From an uncultured Clostridium sp. (GTDB lineage Bacteria > Bacillota > Clostridia > Lachnospirales > Lachnospiraceae): a DNA stretch of 64,000 nucleotides. Of the stretch, positions 51,501 through 60,170 are shown piece by piece (the stretch's first letter is position 1; every line of letters starts with the position of its first letter). A model generated the notes under the pieces. That model was not told the DNA's origin. It searched no databases and worked only from the letters and a program-made list of their open reading frames with translations. The translations under genes and the position numbers were made by a program. The DNA lies in NCBI GenBank assembly GCA_900538475.1, contig UPYT01000002.1:1-64000 (forward strand). Direction: 5' to 3'.

Positions 51501-52457
51501 TTATTTTGCAGCTCTTTTCTTCTCTTCGAATTTATGGAGCCAGGAAACCAGAAGCGGACAGCAGATTGCAGTTACGATAATTGCTGCGGTAATCTGAGCG
51601 GTTGCGGCTTCAGCAACAGCCAGAAGGGTTGCGTCAACTGCAGCAACAGAAGCGGGAGTTGCTGCGGCATTGCCTGCGGTGGTTCCGATAGCGCCGCCTA
51701 CCTCCGGACGATCCATGTGGAGGAGCTTATATACCAGATAACCTCCGATACCGGTAATCAGGGTACATGCAATACCCAGAAGGATACCAGGTGCGCCTGC
51801 CTTTAACAGGTTCATGATATTTAAGCCTGCTCCCAGCGGGAAAGCGAAGAAGGGAATCATCATGGAAGCACCCGGCTCACAGAATTTCCGAATATCCTCA
51901 TCCAGATTTCCAAGGATACAGCCCACAATAACAGGAATGATACAGCCTACCAGAATGGACATGGGGATCTTTGCAACGCCTGCAGCGCCCAGGGCCACCA
52001 TAGTAAAGAAGGGACCGTCGTTAATGGACAGAATAGAAACTGCGCCTACGTCAGTTGCATCTCCGTATTCACCGGCCAGAGCAGCGTAAAGACCGCCATT
52101 GGAGTTGGCCAGAGCGCCTACGATTGCCAGCGTGGACAGACCCAGGAAACCGGCTTCGCCAAACAGCTTGCCGCAAATCAGGCCGATAATGATTCCAAGT
52201 CCTACTTTTACGGCTGTGATAACAACGCCTTTATAAACGGTTACGCCGGCTTTTTTAAAGTTAATGGTAGTAGCGTTACAGAAGATAAATACGGCCAGAA
52301 TCGGCATAGCGCCGGATTTCCACAGATAAGTGGTAAAGGTTCCGTCAAACATGGTCCATATGGTTCCGCCAAAGAAGGTATTGACAATGGCGCCCAAAAG
52401 AAGCGGAACAACCATAAGACCTCCGGGAATTTTTTTCACAGTCTGTAAAATCTTCAT
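51501..52457 (-). CDS. kdgT-like: 2-keto-3-deoxygluconate permease family carrier
   Basis: Encodes 318 aa with about 10 hydrophobic helices. KdgT family stretches: IPGGLMVVPLLLGAIVNTFF, LALANSNGG-type ALANSNGGLYAAL, and IGTTAGNAAATPASVAAVD. Imports sugar acids with protons. In this operon the likely cargo is a four-carbon or related aldonate, not necessarily KDG. Confidence 0.88.
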   Translation of the reverse strand: MKILQTVKKIPGGLMVVPLLLGAIVNTFFGGTIWTMFDGTFTTYLWKSGAMPILAVFIFCNATTINFKKAGVTVYKGVVITAVKVGLGIIIGLICGKLFGEAGFLGLSTLAIVGALANSNGGLYAALAGEYGDATDVGAVSILSINDGPFFTMVALGAAGVAKIPMSILVGCIIPVIVGCILGNLDEDIRKFCEPGASMMIPFFAFPLGAGLNIMNLLKAGAPGILLGIACTLITGIGGYLVYKLLHMDRPEVGGAIGTTAGNAAATPASVAAVDATLLAVAEAATAQITAAIIVTAICCPLLVSWLHKFEEKKRAAK

Positions 52458-52499
52458 TAAAGTATCCCCCTTTACAAATTCAATTGGTAATCGGTATTT

Positions 52500-53630
52500 C
52501 TATTTGGCAGCAATCAGTCGAAGAATGTTGTCTGTGGTGTAGGCAAGGTTTTCCTGGCTGTGATGCCTGCTGACAGAGAAGTCCTGAGGCAGACGGTTAA
52601 TAGGAAATACAGAAGAAACTCCCATCTCATAAGCCCGGGCAATTTCGCTGTCATTTGCGCCGCCTACCACGGCGATAACCTTTTTGTTCTGCTTCTTTGC
52701 TCTTTCAGCTATGCCAATGACAACCTTTCCGCGGAGACTCTGAGAATCCAGTTTTCCTTCTCCGGTAAAAATATAGTCTGCATCAGCAATCATTTCGTCA
52801 AATTTTACGGTGTCGAGAACAGTCTGAATTCCCATCTGAAGCCGGGAGCCAAAGAAGGCAATCATACCTGCACCCATAGCTCCGGCAGCGCCGGTTCCCG
52901 GAATCTGGCTGATGTCCTGACCGGATGCATCCAGAATCACGCGGCTTAAATTTTTAATTCCTTCATCCAGTTCCAGAACCATAGCTTCGTCTGCGCCCTT
53001 CTGCGGTGCAAAAACATGGGCAGCGCCGGTGGGACCGTACATGGGATTATCAATGTCGCACATGGTTACGATCTCTACCTGATTCAGAATTGCTGCTTTC
53101 TGGCTCAGATCAATGCGCTGAATATCGATAACAGTGCCGCCGGTGGGAATAAAGGATTCCCCGTTTTTGTCGTAGAATTTTACGCCGACAGCTGCGGCAG
53201 CTCCGCAGCCGCCGTCATTGGTGCAGGAACCGCCCAGTCCCACAATGATTTTTTTAACGCCGCTTTCTGCGGCAGCCAGGATCAGCTGGCCTACGCCGTA
53301 GGTTGTAGTTTTTTTCGGATTTTTCCGATCCTCCACCATAGGAAGGCCTGCGGCGGCAGCCATTTCAATGACAGCAGTGTTTCCGTTGTCGATCAGCCCG
53401 TAATAAGATTCTATGTCTTCAAAATAAGGGCCTTTCACAGGAACCATAACTTTTGTGCCTCCAACGGCAGTGATAAAGGCGTCTACAGAGCCTTCTCCGC
53501 CATCGGCAACCGGTACGCTGACAGACTCAGCGCCGGGAAAATGGAGATCCACTTTTTCTTTTATAATTCCGCAAATCTGAGCGGAGCTTAATGTACCCTT
53601 AAAAGAGTCCGGTATCAGGATAAATTTCAT
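52500..53630 (-). CDS. glxK-like: Glycerate kinase, GarK/GlxK family
   Basis: Encodes 376 aa. MKFILIPDSFKGTLSSAQIC start, PVADGGEGSVDAF, GLGGSCTNDGGCGAAAA and PGTGAAGAMGAGM are the family motifs. Transfers phosphate from ATP to D-glycerate, giving 2-phosphoglycerate for glycolysis. Its presence implies that glycerate arises from one of the substrates of this operon, or that the enzyme works on a related acid. Confidence 0.9.
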   Translation of the reverse strand: MKFILIPDSFKGTLSSAQICGIIKEKVDLHFPGAESVSVPVADGGEGSVDAFITAVGGTKVMVPVKGPYFEDIESYYGLIDNGNTAVIEMAAAAGLPMVEDRKNPKKTTTYGVGQLILAAAESGVKKIIVGLGGSCTNDGGCGAAAAVGVKFYDKNGESFIPTGGTVIDIQRIDLSQKAAILNQVEIVTMCDIDNPMYGPTGAAHVFAPQKGADEAMVLELDEGIKNLSRVILDASGQDISQIPGTGAAGAMGAGMIAFFGSRLQMGIQTVLDTVKFDEMIADADYIFTGEGKLDSQSLRGKVVIGIAERAKKQNKKVIAVVGGANDSEIARAYEMGVSSVFPINRLPQDFSVSRHHSQENLAYTTDNILRLIAAK

Positions 53631-53650
53631 AGCACAGAACCTCCCTGATT

Positions 53651-54928
53651 TTATTCTTTTACAATGACGGAAACACCGTCCGGGATTACCGTTACCTTAT
53701 AGTCTTCTTTTCCAACGATAGCTTTTGCCTTTTCCATAGCCTCTTCCATGCTGTGTGCCGGAACCATGTGAAGATCCTCTACCAGCTGATCATCACAGGA
53801 GGAAATGAAGATTACAGTTGCTTTCAGCAGAAGCCGGGCAAAAATCTGGGACTGCCACTGATCGATGATGGTTTCTTCCGGCTTTCTGTCCAGGAAAGTC
53901 TGCATCATCCGGTTCAGATCCTTTTCGTCCCGGAAGGTCTCATGGAAATATTTGCCGCCGTGTCCGTCAGCAGCTTTGGAAAGCATAATGATTACGCCGC
54001 CTTCTTTTACCGTGGCTTCACCGGCAGTCATACCTTTTACAGACTGATAAATATTCTGATCCAGAGGATATCCGCCGTTAGTGGAAATAACAATGTCAGC
54101 AGGAACCGCGTCTACCTGACACTTGGAAGCCAGGAATTCACGTCCAACTCTGTGAGCCAGATCGCAGTCGCCGGCAACAGCAAAAATGGGATCGTGGGCA
54201 GCATCAATAACAACATTAACGATAAAGTCCAGTCTGGCAGCCCGTGCCGCATACAGCATGTCATTGTGAATCGGATTGCCTTCAATCACTCCAGTGCGGG
54301 CATGAGGATCGGCAATAAAGCCAGAGTTGTGGTTGTACATAACGGTTTCACGGCTTGCAACGCCGGGAAGCACACTCTTTCTTCCGCCAGAGAAGCCGGC
54401 AAAGAAGTGAGGCTCAATAAATCCCTCTGCCACAAGAAGATCTGCTTCTGCAGCAAGGCGGTTAATGATCAGGTTGCCGCCGGAAGGAAGTTTGCCTAAG
54501 TATACCAGGTTGTCATTGTCATCACAGTTGTGAACAATGATTTTTTCATTTGCCATAATTTCCGAGCCAAATTTGTCAGCCAGCTCTTCCTGGGTAGTGG
54601 TTCTGTGAAGTCCGGTGGAAATCAGGATGGTAATGTCTGCATCCGGATTGCCTTTGCGGATTTCAGCCAGGATCAGCGGCATCATAATGTGACTGGGAAC
54701 GGGTCTGGTATGGTCAGAGGAGATGACTACAATGTTTTTCTTTCCAATAGCCATATCACAGAGTCTGGGAGTACCGATAGGGTGTTCCAGAGCGTCCTGA
54801 ACCAGTTCAGAACCGCTTTTTGGGGCCTTGTAGCTGTGCAGCTCAGAGAGCAGGACGCCGGCCAGATGCTCTTCTTCAATAGCTGCGGTCAGTTTTTCTT
54901 TTCCATAGGGCAGTAAAAATTCTTTCAT
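53651..54928 (-). CDS. larA-like: LarA-family nickel-pincer racemase/epimerase
   Basis: Encodes 425 aa with AGGAGG before the ATG. Residues align one-for-one with the lactate racemase active site: D72-H73-T74-R75 (SDHTRP), H108 (STGLHRT), H174 (EPHFF), K184 (SGGRKSV, the Lys that bonds the NPN cofactor) and H200 (MYNH). The enzyme therefore should use the nickel pincer cofactor. Known homologues racemise or C2-epimerise 2-hydroxy acids, including aldonates. Inside a tetronate operon it likely flips the C2 of a threonate/erythronate. The larBCE cofactor genes are not in this window. Confidence 0.88.
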   Translation of the reverse strand: MKEFLLPYGKEKLTAAIEEEHLAGVLLSELHSYKAPKSGSELVQDALEHPIGTPRLCDMAIGKKNIVVISSDHTRPVPSHIMMPLILAEIRKGNPDADITILISTGLHRTTTQEELADKFGSEIMANEKIIVHNCDDNDNLVYLGKLPSGGNLIINRLAAEADLLVAEGFIEPHFFAGFSGGRKSVLPGVASRETVMYNHNSGFIADPHARTGVIEGNPIHNDMLYAARAARLDFIVNVVIDAAHDPIFAVAGDCDLAHRVGREFLASKCQVDAVPADIVISTNGGYPLDQNIYQSVKGMTAGEATVKEGGVIIMLSKAADGHGGKYFHETFRDEKDLNRMMQTFLDRKPEETIIDQWQSQIFARLLLKATVIFISSCDDQLVEDLHMVPAHSMEEAMEKAKAIVGKEDYKVTVIPDGVSVIVKE

Positions 54929-54962
54929 GTGAATACCTCCTCGTATTATGGATGTGTGATAT

Positions 54963-56186
54963 TTATAAATGTTCCTTTAATTTTCTCATGGCAAAGGCAA
55001 TGGCGTTATCTGCGCCGAAGGCTCCGGCTTTTGTAACCAGCTTCAGCCCGTCAAATTCGCCGCCCTTTACCTGAATCAGGGGAATTCCCACCATAATTTC
55101 TGACAGGATTTCCGATCCGTCAGCCCCAATGTTCATCAGCAGGCCGAGAGCGGTGTCTCCGCCAGTAAGGAAAACTCCGGAAACCTTTGCCTGCCTGAGA
55201 ATTTCCGTGGCTCCGTGACCGATAATTGAGCGAACCCGATCACCAATTTCCAGAGGGGTAAGACCCAGGGTGTCACCGGCCTGATAGGAAAGCTCCAGAA
55301 ACTCTCGATCATAGGCAGTGTCTGTGAGAAAGATGGTGTCCTCGCCGCGGTTCAGGGCTTCAACAGCCTTCTGAACATAATGCTCTGCCGTGTCGCTTCC
55401 CTGCAGGATTTTGTCTACAGGAAGCTTGATTAAGGTAATGCCCTGCTGTTCACAGAAATGCATCTGGCGGTTGGTTACGGTGCTGATGCTGGCGGCGACT
55501 CCAAGGGAAGGGAGGGACGGCTGCTCCAGCTCCATAAGGCTGTCGGCAATGCCTGCGGTTCCGATGTAGAGAGCTGTTTTTTGGCTTCTTCTGGTAGCCT
55601 GAACAATGCGGGAAAGATCCTCGTCTGTTTCTGCATCACATACAAAAATACGGCTGTCAGTCAGAGAAAAGGAGCTGCTTCTGATTTCAGGAAGGCGTTT
55701 CAGTTGAATCCTCTCTTCATAAATCCGCCCCAGAAGGCTGACCAGATTGTCTTCTACCACAGGATTTTTTGGATCCCGGGAAAGCTCTGTTTTGCAGATT
55801 TCCACACCATGCAGGCGCTGAACCCCGTCCACAGTGGTTCTGCCCAGAGCCGGAAGGGCAGGAGCAAAGACGATAAGCTCCGGGTGAAAGGCCTCATCGA
55901 CTGCCCGGATTTCCATGGCTATATTTCCGCGCATGGTTGAGTCAATTTTTTTAATAATATGGCGGAACTGGGAAAAATCAACCTGCTCCAGGGCATGGGA
56001 CACGATTTCATAGGCGTGATCCGGATGAACCGTTCTGGATTCTGTGTCAATTACAACGGATTTATCCTGGCAGACTGGCTTTCCGCTGAACAGAACCTCT
56101 GTGGGAAATCCCCGCCTTCTTAACTGGACGCCGGTATCGTTGGCTCCGGTAAAATCATCTGCAATGATTAAATATCGATTATCCAT
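54963..56186 (-). CDS. Four-carbon acid sugar kinase (DUF1537: DtnK/OtnK family)
   Basis: Encodes 407 aa. N-terminal substrate domain YLIIADDFTGANDTGVQLRR (residues 5-24) and DSTMRGN. C-terminal nucleotide domain GVFLTGGDTALGLLMNIG and PLIQVKGGEFDGLKLVTKAG, then GAFG. Phosphorylates the 4-OH of D-threonate, D-erythronate or 3-oxo-tetronates. First gene of the minus-strand operon (kinase, LarA-like, glycerate kinase, carrier, PdxA2), with two operator copies just upstream. Confidence 0.9.
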   Translation of the reverse strand: MDNRYLIIADDFTGANDTGVQLRRRGFPTEVLFSGKPVCQDKSVVIDTESRTVHPDHAYEIVSHALEQVDFSQFRHIIKKIDSTMRGNIAMEIRAVDEAFHPELIVFAPALPALGRTTVDGVQRLHGVEICKTELSRDPKNPVVEDNLVSLLGRIYEERIQLKRLPEIRSSSFSLTDSRIFVCDAETDEDLSRIVQATRRSQKTALYIGTAGIADSLMELEQPSLPSLGVAASISTVTNRQMHFCEQQGITLIKLPVDKILQGSDTAEHYVQKAVEALNRGEDTIFLTDTAYDREFLELSYQAGDTLGLTPLEIGDRVRSIIGHGATEILRQAKVSGVFLTGGDTALGLLMNIGADGSEILSEIMVGIPLIQVKGGEFDGLKLVTKAGAFGADNAIAFAMRKLKEHL

Positions 56187-56207
56187 GGTTTTGCTGCCTT
56201 TCTAAAG

Positions 56208-56318
56208 TGTTTAAAAATGAAACAGTTATAAATGAAACACATCATTTCTTCTAATATAACTCAATTTTTCTTTCAATTTCAAGGATAATACAGTATAATA
56301 TTGTTTATAATTGAAACA
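56208..56318 (+). promoter_or_regulatory. Three copies of a 17-bp operator between the tetronate operon and its regulator
   Basis: TGTTTAAAAATGAAACA (56208-56224), CAGTTATAAATGAAACA (56223-56239) and TGTTTATAATTGAAACA (56302-56318). Consensus TGTTTAWAAWTGAAACA is nearly palindromic (TGTTT ... AAACA). Two lie just upstream of the kinase gene and one just upstream of the regulator gene, suiting control in both directions. Confidence 0.7.
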
Positions 56319-56361
56319 AAAGCTTGTACATGAACGATAACAAACAGAAAGAGGGAGAGAA

Positions 56362-58167
56362 ATGAGAAAAGTACGAATTCTTGGAATTGCACCGTATCGG
56401 GGACTTGTTCATTTGATGAATCAGTGCGCAGCCCATTATCCGGACATAGAGTTGAACGCCATGCTGGGAAATATGGAGGAGGGGCTGGCGCTGGCAAAGA
56501 AATATTATTCTGGATATGATATGATTATTTCCCGGGCCAATACAGCCAGTATGATTTCCCAGGCAGTTCCTGTGCCGGTGGTGGATATTGGAATTGATTA
56601 TTATGATGTTCTTCGATGTATTAAAATAGCAGAAAATACGGGAACAAAATTTGCAATTCTGGGATTCCATTCTTTAACAGATATTGCAAAAAATCTTTGC
56701 GATTTGCTGAAAATCAAGATTGATATTTTTTCTTTTTCTATCAATAACTGGTCAGATTCCGGAAGCTTACTGGATCGAATGAAGGAACAGGGATATGAGA
56801 CAGTGATTTGTGATATGATTCCCTACGAATATGCAAAGCTTATCGGAATCACCCCGATTTTACTGACCTCCAGTGTGGAGAGTCTGAAATCAGCGATTAA
56901 CCATGCGGTTGACAGCTGGTCGAAGCATGAAAAGCTGTATGATTCCTTTTCTATGCTGGAAAATCTGGTTCGCAGCAGTTCAAACCGTTATCTGATTCTG
57001 GATATAGAGGGAAAAAATCTTTATTCTACTTTGGTGGAGGAGACGGCAGAGGAGATGGCGCAGCAGCTAAGAAAAGAATTGACCCGGTGTCGTTCCGGAA
57101 AACAGCGCTCTTTTTTTGTGACTCTGGGGGGACAGATGTATTCTGTCCGCTCTCAGCGGTCTGATACAGGAGATATGGATTATGTGATTTTCCGGGTTAT
57201 GCCCTCTAAAATTCCCATGGCCTATTCCAAATACGGAATTACGATTCTGGATAAGGAAAGGGCTCTCCAAAATTTCCTGGAGAGCTTTTACAGTAATACA
57301 GAACGGGCCAGGGAGATTGTTGCAAGTACAGAAATGATGTCAGCCAATGCTTCGCCGCTGATGATTACAGGCGAGGTGGGGACGGGGAAGGACCGGGTGG
57401 CCTGTATTTATTATGCAAAAAGTGCCTGGAGAGACAGCCCTCTTTATGTGGTAAACTGTTCTCTCCTCAATGACAAGACCTGGGAATTTTTGATTAACCA
57501 TTACAATTCTCCTTTTACAGACAACGGAAATACCATTTATATCTGCAACCTGGAATCCCTTTCCCAGGCGCGTCAGAAGCGTCTGCTGTCCATTATTCTG
57601 GATACCAACCTTCATGTGAGAAACCGGCTGATTTTTTCCTGCACACAGCCCCGGGGAAAGGGGGTTCCTCACACAGCGCTGGAATATACGAATATGCTGG
57701 GAGGAATCCATGTGACTGCAAAGCCTCTGCGGGAGCAGCGGGAGGATCTGAGCTCATCTGCCGCCATTTATATTGACACATTAAATCAGGAGCTGGGCAG
57801 ACAGGCGGTAGGTCTGGACGAGGATGCAGTCCGGATGCTGAAGGAGTATGATTATCCCTGTAATATTACACAGTTTAAGCGAATTCTGAAGAAGGCGGTG
57901 CTGGAGACAGAGCAGGCCTATATTTCTGGAGAAACCATTGAACGGATTCTGAAGGAGGAGGGAGAATTTTTCGTTGAGACTGCCGATAAACAGAAGGCAG
58001 AGAAACCGGCCAGCCAGGATTTTTCTCTGAATCTGGAGCAGTCGCTGGACAGCATGAACAGGGAAATTGTCCTTCATGTATTGAATCTGTGTGGAGGAAA
58101 TCAGACTGCGGCGGCAAAAAAGCTGGGAATCAGCAGAACAACCTTGTGGAGATATGTAAACCGTTAA
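56362..58167 (+). CDS. PrpR-type regulator lacking the sigma-54 contact loop
   Basis: Encodes 601 aa. PrpR_N-like sensor domain at about 5-185, a linker/PAS-like region at about 190-300, an AAA domain at about 310-545 with Walker A GEVGTGKD (337-344), and a Fis-type HTH at the end (CGGNQTAAAKKLGISRTTLW). The GAFTGA loop needed to remodel sigma-54 polymerase is absent: between Walker A and the Walker B-like TIYICNLESL only NSPFTDNGN appears. Walker B lacks its DE pair. So it probably does not hydrolyse ATP for sigma-54 and may act with sigma-70. Divergent from the tetronate operon; likely its ligand-responsive regulator. Confidence 0.82.
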   Translation: MRKVRILGIAPYRGLVHLMNQCAAHYPDIELNAMLGNMEEGLALAKKYYSGYDMIISRANTASMISQAVPVPVVDIGIDYYDVLRCIKIAENTGTKFAILGFHSLTDIAKNLCDLLKIKIDIFSFSINNWSDSGSLLDRMKEQGYETVICDMIPYEYAKLIGITPILLTSSVESLKSAINHAVDSWSKHEKLYDSFSMLENLVRSSSNRYLILDIEGKNLYSTLVEETAEEMAQQLRKELTRCRSGKQRSFFVTLGGQMYSVRSQRSDTGDMDYVIFRVMPSKIPMAYSKYGITILDKERALQNFLESFYSNTERAREIVASTEMMSANASPLMITGEVGTGKDRVACIYYAKSAWRDSPLYVVNCSLLNDKTWEFLINHYNSPFTDNGNTIYICNLESLSQARQKRLLSIILDTNLHVRNRLIFSCTQPRGKGVPHTALEYTNMLGGIHVTAKPLREQREDLSSSAAIYIDTLNQELGRQAVGLDEDAVRMLKEYDYPCNITQFKRILKKAVLETEQAYISGETIERILKEEGEFFVETADKQKAEKPASQDFSLNLEQSLDSMNREIVLHVLNLCGGNQTAAAKKLGISRTTLWRYVNR

Positions 58168-58190
58168 AGCAGGGGGGAAGACAGAAAAGT

Positions 58191-58228
58191 AAAGTTACAA
58201 GAGAAAAATAAAGTTACAAAAGAAAAAT
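58191..58228 (+). repeat. Tandem 19-bp repeat ahead of aroE
   Basis: AAAGTTACAAGAGAAAAAT (58191-58209) is followed immediately by the same 19-mer with one change (58210-58228). Two units only; possibly a regulator site or replication slippage. Confidence 0.55.
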
Positions 58229-58301
58229 AAAAACAGGTCTGGAAAAAAATCCTTTCTCAGTGTAAAATGGGAAAACAAAAGGATTTGAGGAGGAGTTTGC
58301 G

Positions 58302-59174
58302 ATGGAAAACAGAATTACAGGACATACGAAGCTTTACTGCCTGATTGGCTCTCCGGTAGGTCATTCCGGTTCCCCGGCCATGTACAATTACAGCTTTGCC
58401 CGTACAGGCGAGGACGGCGCATATCTGGCATTTGATGTACCGCTGGATCAGGTAGGAAAGGCTGTTGAGGCGATCAAAACTTTTCATGTAAAGGGCTTCA
58501 ATATTACCATGCCGGACAAGACGGCAGTGATGGATTATCTCGATGAGATCAGTCCGGCGGCCCGTCTGATTGGCGCCTGCAATACTGTAGTTGTGTCAGA
58601 GGATGGAAGGCTGATCGGATACAATACAGACGGCCAGGGTTTTACAGACAACCTTCGCGCCCACGGCGTAGAGGTGAAGGGAAAGAAGCTGCTGATTCTG
58701 GGAACCGGCGGTGCAGCCAATGCTATCAGCATTCAGACTGCCCTGGAAGGTGCAGCTGAAATTACGATTTTCAACCGCAGAGATGAGTTCTTTGCCAGCG
58801 GTCAGAGAATTGTAGAAAAGCTGGCCAGAGAGGTTCCGGACTGCCGCGCAGAGATGTGTGATCTGGAGGATCAGAAGCGTCTGGCGGAGGCGGTAAGAGA
58901 CAGCGATATTCTGATCAACGCAACAAAGGTTGGCATGAAACCGATGGACAAAGACACACTGATTCCGGCGGAACTGCTCCATCCGGGGCTGATTGTGGCC
59001 GATACGGTTTACAATCCGCTGGAAACCCGCCTGCTTCGCGAGGCGAAGGAGGCAGGCTGCCAGGTAATTGGCGGAATCGGTATGCTGCTTTGGCAGGGCG
59101 CCGCTGCATTCCGGCTGTTTACTGGAAAGGAAATGCCAGTAAAAGAGGTGGAAGAGCGCTTCTTTGCTGAGTAA
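58302..59174 (+). CDS. aroE: Shikimate/quinate dehydrogenase family protein
   Basis: Encodes 290 aa (GAGGAGG site). N-terminal substrate domain: IGSPVGHSGSPAMYN (15-29), GFNITMPDKTAV with the catalytic Lys, ACNTVV, NTDGQGF. C-terminal NAD(P) domain with LGTGGAANAISIQTALEGA. The usual catalytic context MPHK reads MPDK. It could be biosynthetic AroE or a YdiB-like catabolic enzyme; position after the acid-sugar regulator leaves the second possibility open. Confidence 0.85.
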   Translation: MENRITGHTKLYCLIGSPVGHSGSPAMYNYSFARTGEDGAYLAFDVPLDQVGKAVEAIKTFHVKGFNITMPDKTAVMDYLDEISPAARLIGACNTVVVSEDGRLIGYNTDGQGFTDNLRAHGVEVKGKKLLILGTGGAANAISIQTALEGAAEITIFNRRDEFFASGQRIVEKLAREVPDCRAEMCDLEDQKRLAEAVRDSDILINATKVGMKPMDKDTLIPAELLHPGLIVADTVYNPLETRLLREAKEAGCQVIGGIGMLLWQGAAAFRLFTGKEMPVKEVEERFFAE

Positions 59175-59198
59175 ATTGGAACTGTTCAGGATGGGGAA

Positions 59199-59590
59199 TC
59201 AGGGCTTTACAGCGACCTTGATTACTCCGTCCTTTTTTTCTTCAAATATTTGATAGGCTTCTTCAATCTGGTTCAGGGGCAGGGTGTGCGTGATCAGCGG
59301 CGTGGTGTCAATTTTGCCTTCTTCAATCAGCTTTAAAATGGCCTCGCAGTCGCAGCCGTCCACCCCTCCTGTTTTAAAGGTCAGATTTTTTCCGTACATA
59401 TCAGGAAGCGGCAGAAGCTGAGGGCGGTCATAAAGTGCAACAACAGTTACAATGGCATTGGGGCGGGCGCATTTCCAGGCCATTTCAAAGGTGTTTTCTG
59501 CCCCTGCAGCCTCCAGAACCACATCAGCCCCTCCATGGTCAGAGTGAGATTTTACAAATGCTTCCATATCAGTTACTTCTATTGTACCAG
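59199..59590 (-). pseudogene. Zinc-type alcohol dehydrogenase, C-terminal fragment
   Basis: Only the last 130 residues remain: EVTDMEAFVKSHSDHGGADV and VLEAAGAENTFEMAWKC (end of the Rossmann domain), then GVIKVAVKP at the stop. The catalytic zinc domain and nucleotide-binding GxGxxG are missing; the frame upstream is unrelated. Truncated just where the sigma-factor region begins. Confidence 0.75.
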
Positions 59591-59680
59591 TAATCAGAAA
59601 AAAAGAAAGCCAAGATGAAACTTTCCCGGAGGCGGAAGCGTCAAATAAATAGAAAACAAAAAAGAAAGGCACAAAATAAC

Positions 59681-60145
59681 ATGAACAGCTGTGAAAAAAT
59701 AATAGAAGATGTGCTGACGGAAAATTACAGGCAGCTTTATCGGCTGGCCTACGGATATGTGAGAAATGAGGAGGATGCCCTGGACATTGTTCAGGAAAGC
59801 GCATATAAAGCCATTCGGGAGGCAGATAAGCTGAAAACCCCTGCTTTTGCAAAAACCTGGATTTACAGAATTGTAATCAATACAGCAATCAGTCAGCTGA
59901 GGAAGCGGCGGGAGATGGTATCTCTTGATGAGGCGGAAACTCTTTCTGTTTATGCACAATACAAAAATTCCGATCTGCAGAACGCATTGGCCAGTCTGAC
60001 AGAGGAACAGAAGACCTTGATTCTTCTTCGTTTTTTTGAGGACAGGAAACTGGAGGAAATTGCAGAAATGACAGATGAAAACGTTAATACCGTAAAGAGC
60101 AGGCTGTACCGTACTCTGCGGGAACTGAAGCAGAAACTGGCATGA
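59681..60145 (+). CDS. ECF-type RNA polymerase sigma factor
   Basis: Encodes 154 aa from the ATG at 59681 (AAAGAAAGG site); the longer frame adds only a Lys/Arg-rich false leader. Region 2: LYRLAYGYVRNEEDALDIVQ (20-39). Region 4: LTEEQKTLILLRFFEDRKLEE, VNTVKSRLYRTLRELK. Directs polymerase to a stress regulon. The next gene, 25 bp on, encodes its likely anti-sigma factor. Confidence 0.92.
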   Translation: MNSCEKIIEDVLTENYRQLYRLAYGYVRNEEDALDIVQESAYKAIREADKLKTPAFAKTWIYRIVINTAISQLRKRREMVSLDEAETLSVYAQYKNSDLQNALASLTEEQKTLILLRFFEDRKLEEIAEMTDENVNTVKSRLYRTLRELKQKLA

Positions 60146-60170
60146 GCATAGAATATTGGAGGAAAGCAGT

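Noticed and set aside
56187..56361. Sigma-54 promoter (-24 GG / -12 GC) for the tetronate operon
   Set aside because: No TGGCAC-N5-TTGC-type element was found, and the regulator lacks GAFTGA.
58191..58228. Start of a CRISPR or integron repeat
   Set aside because: Only two abutting 19-bp units with no spacer.
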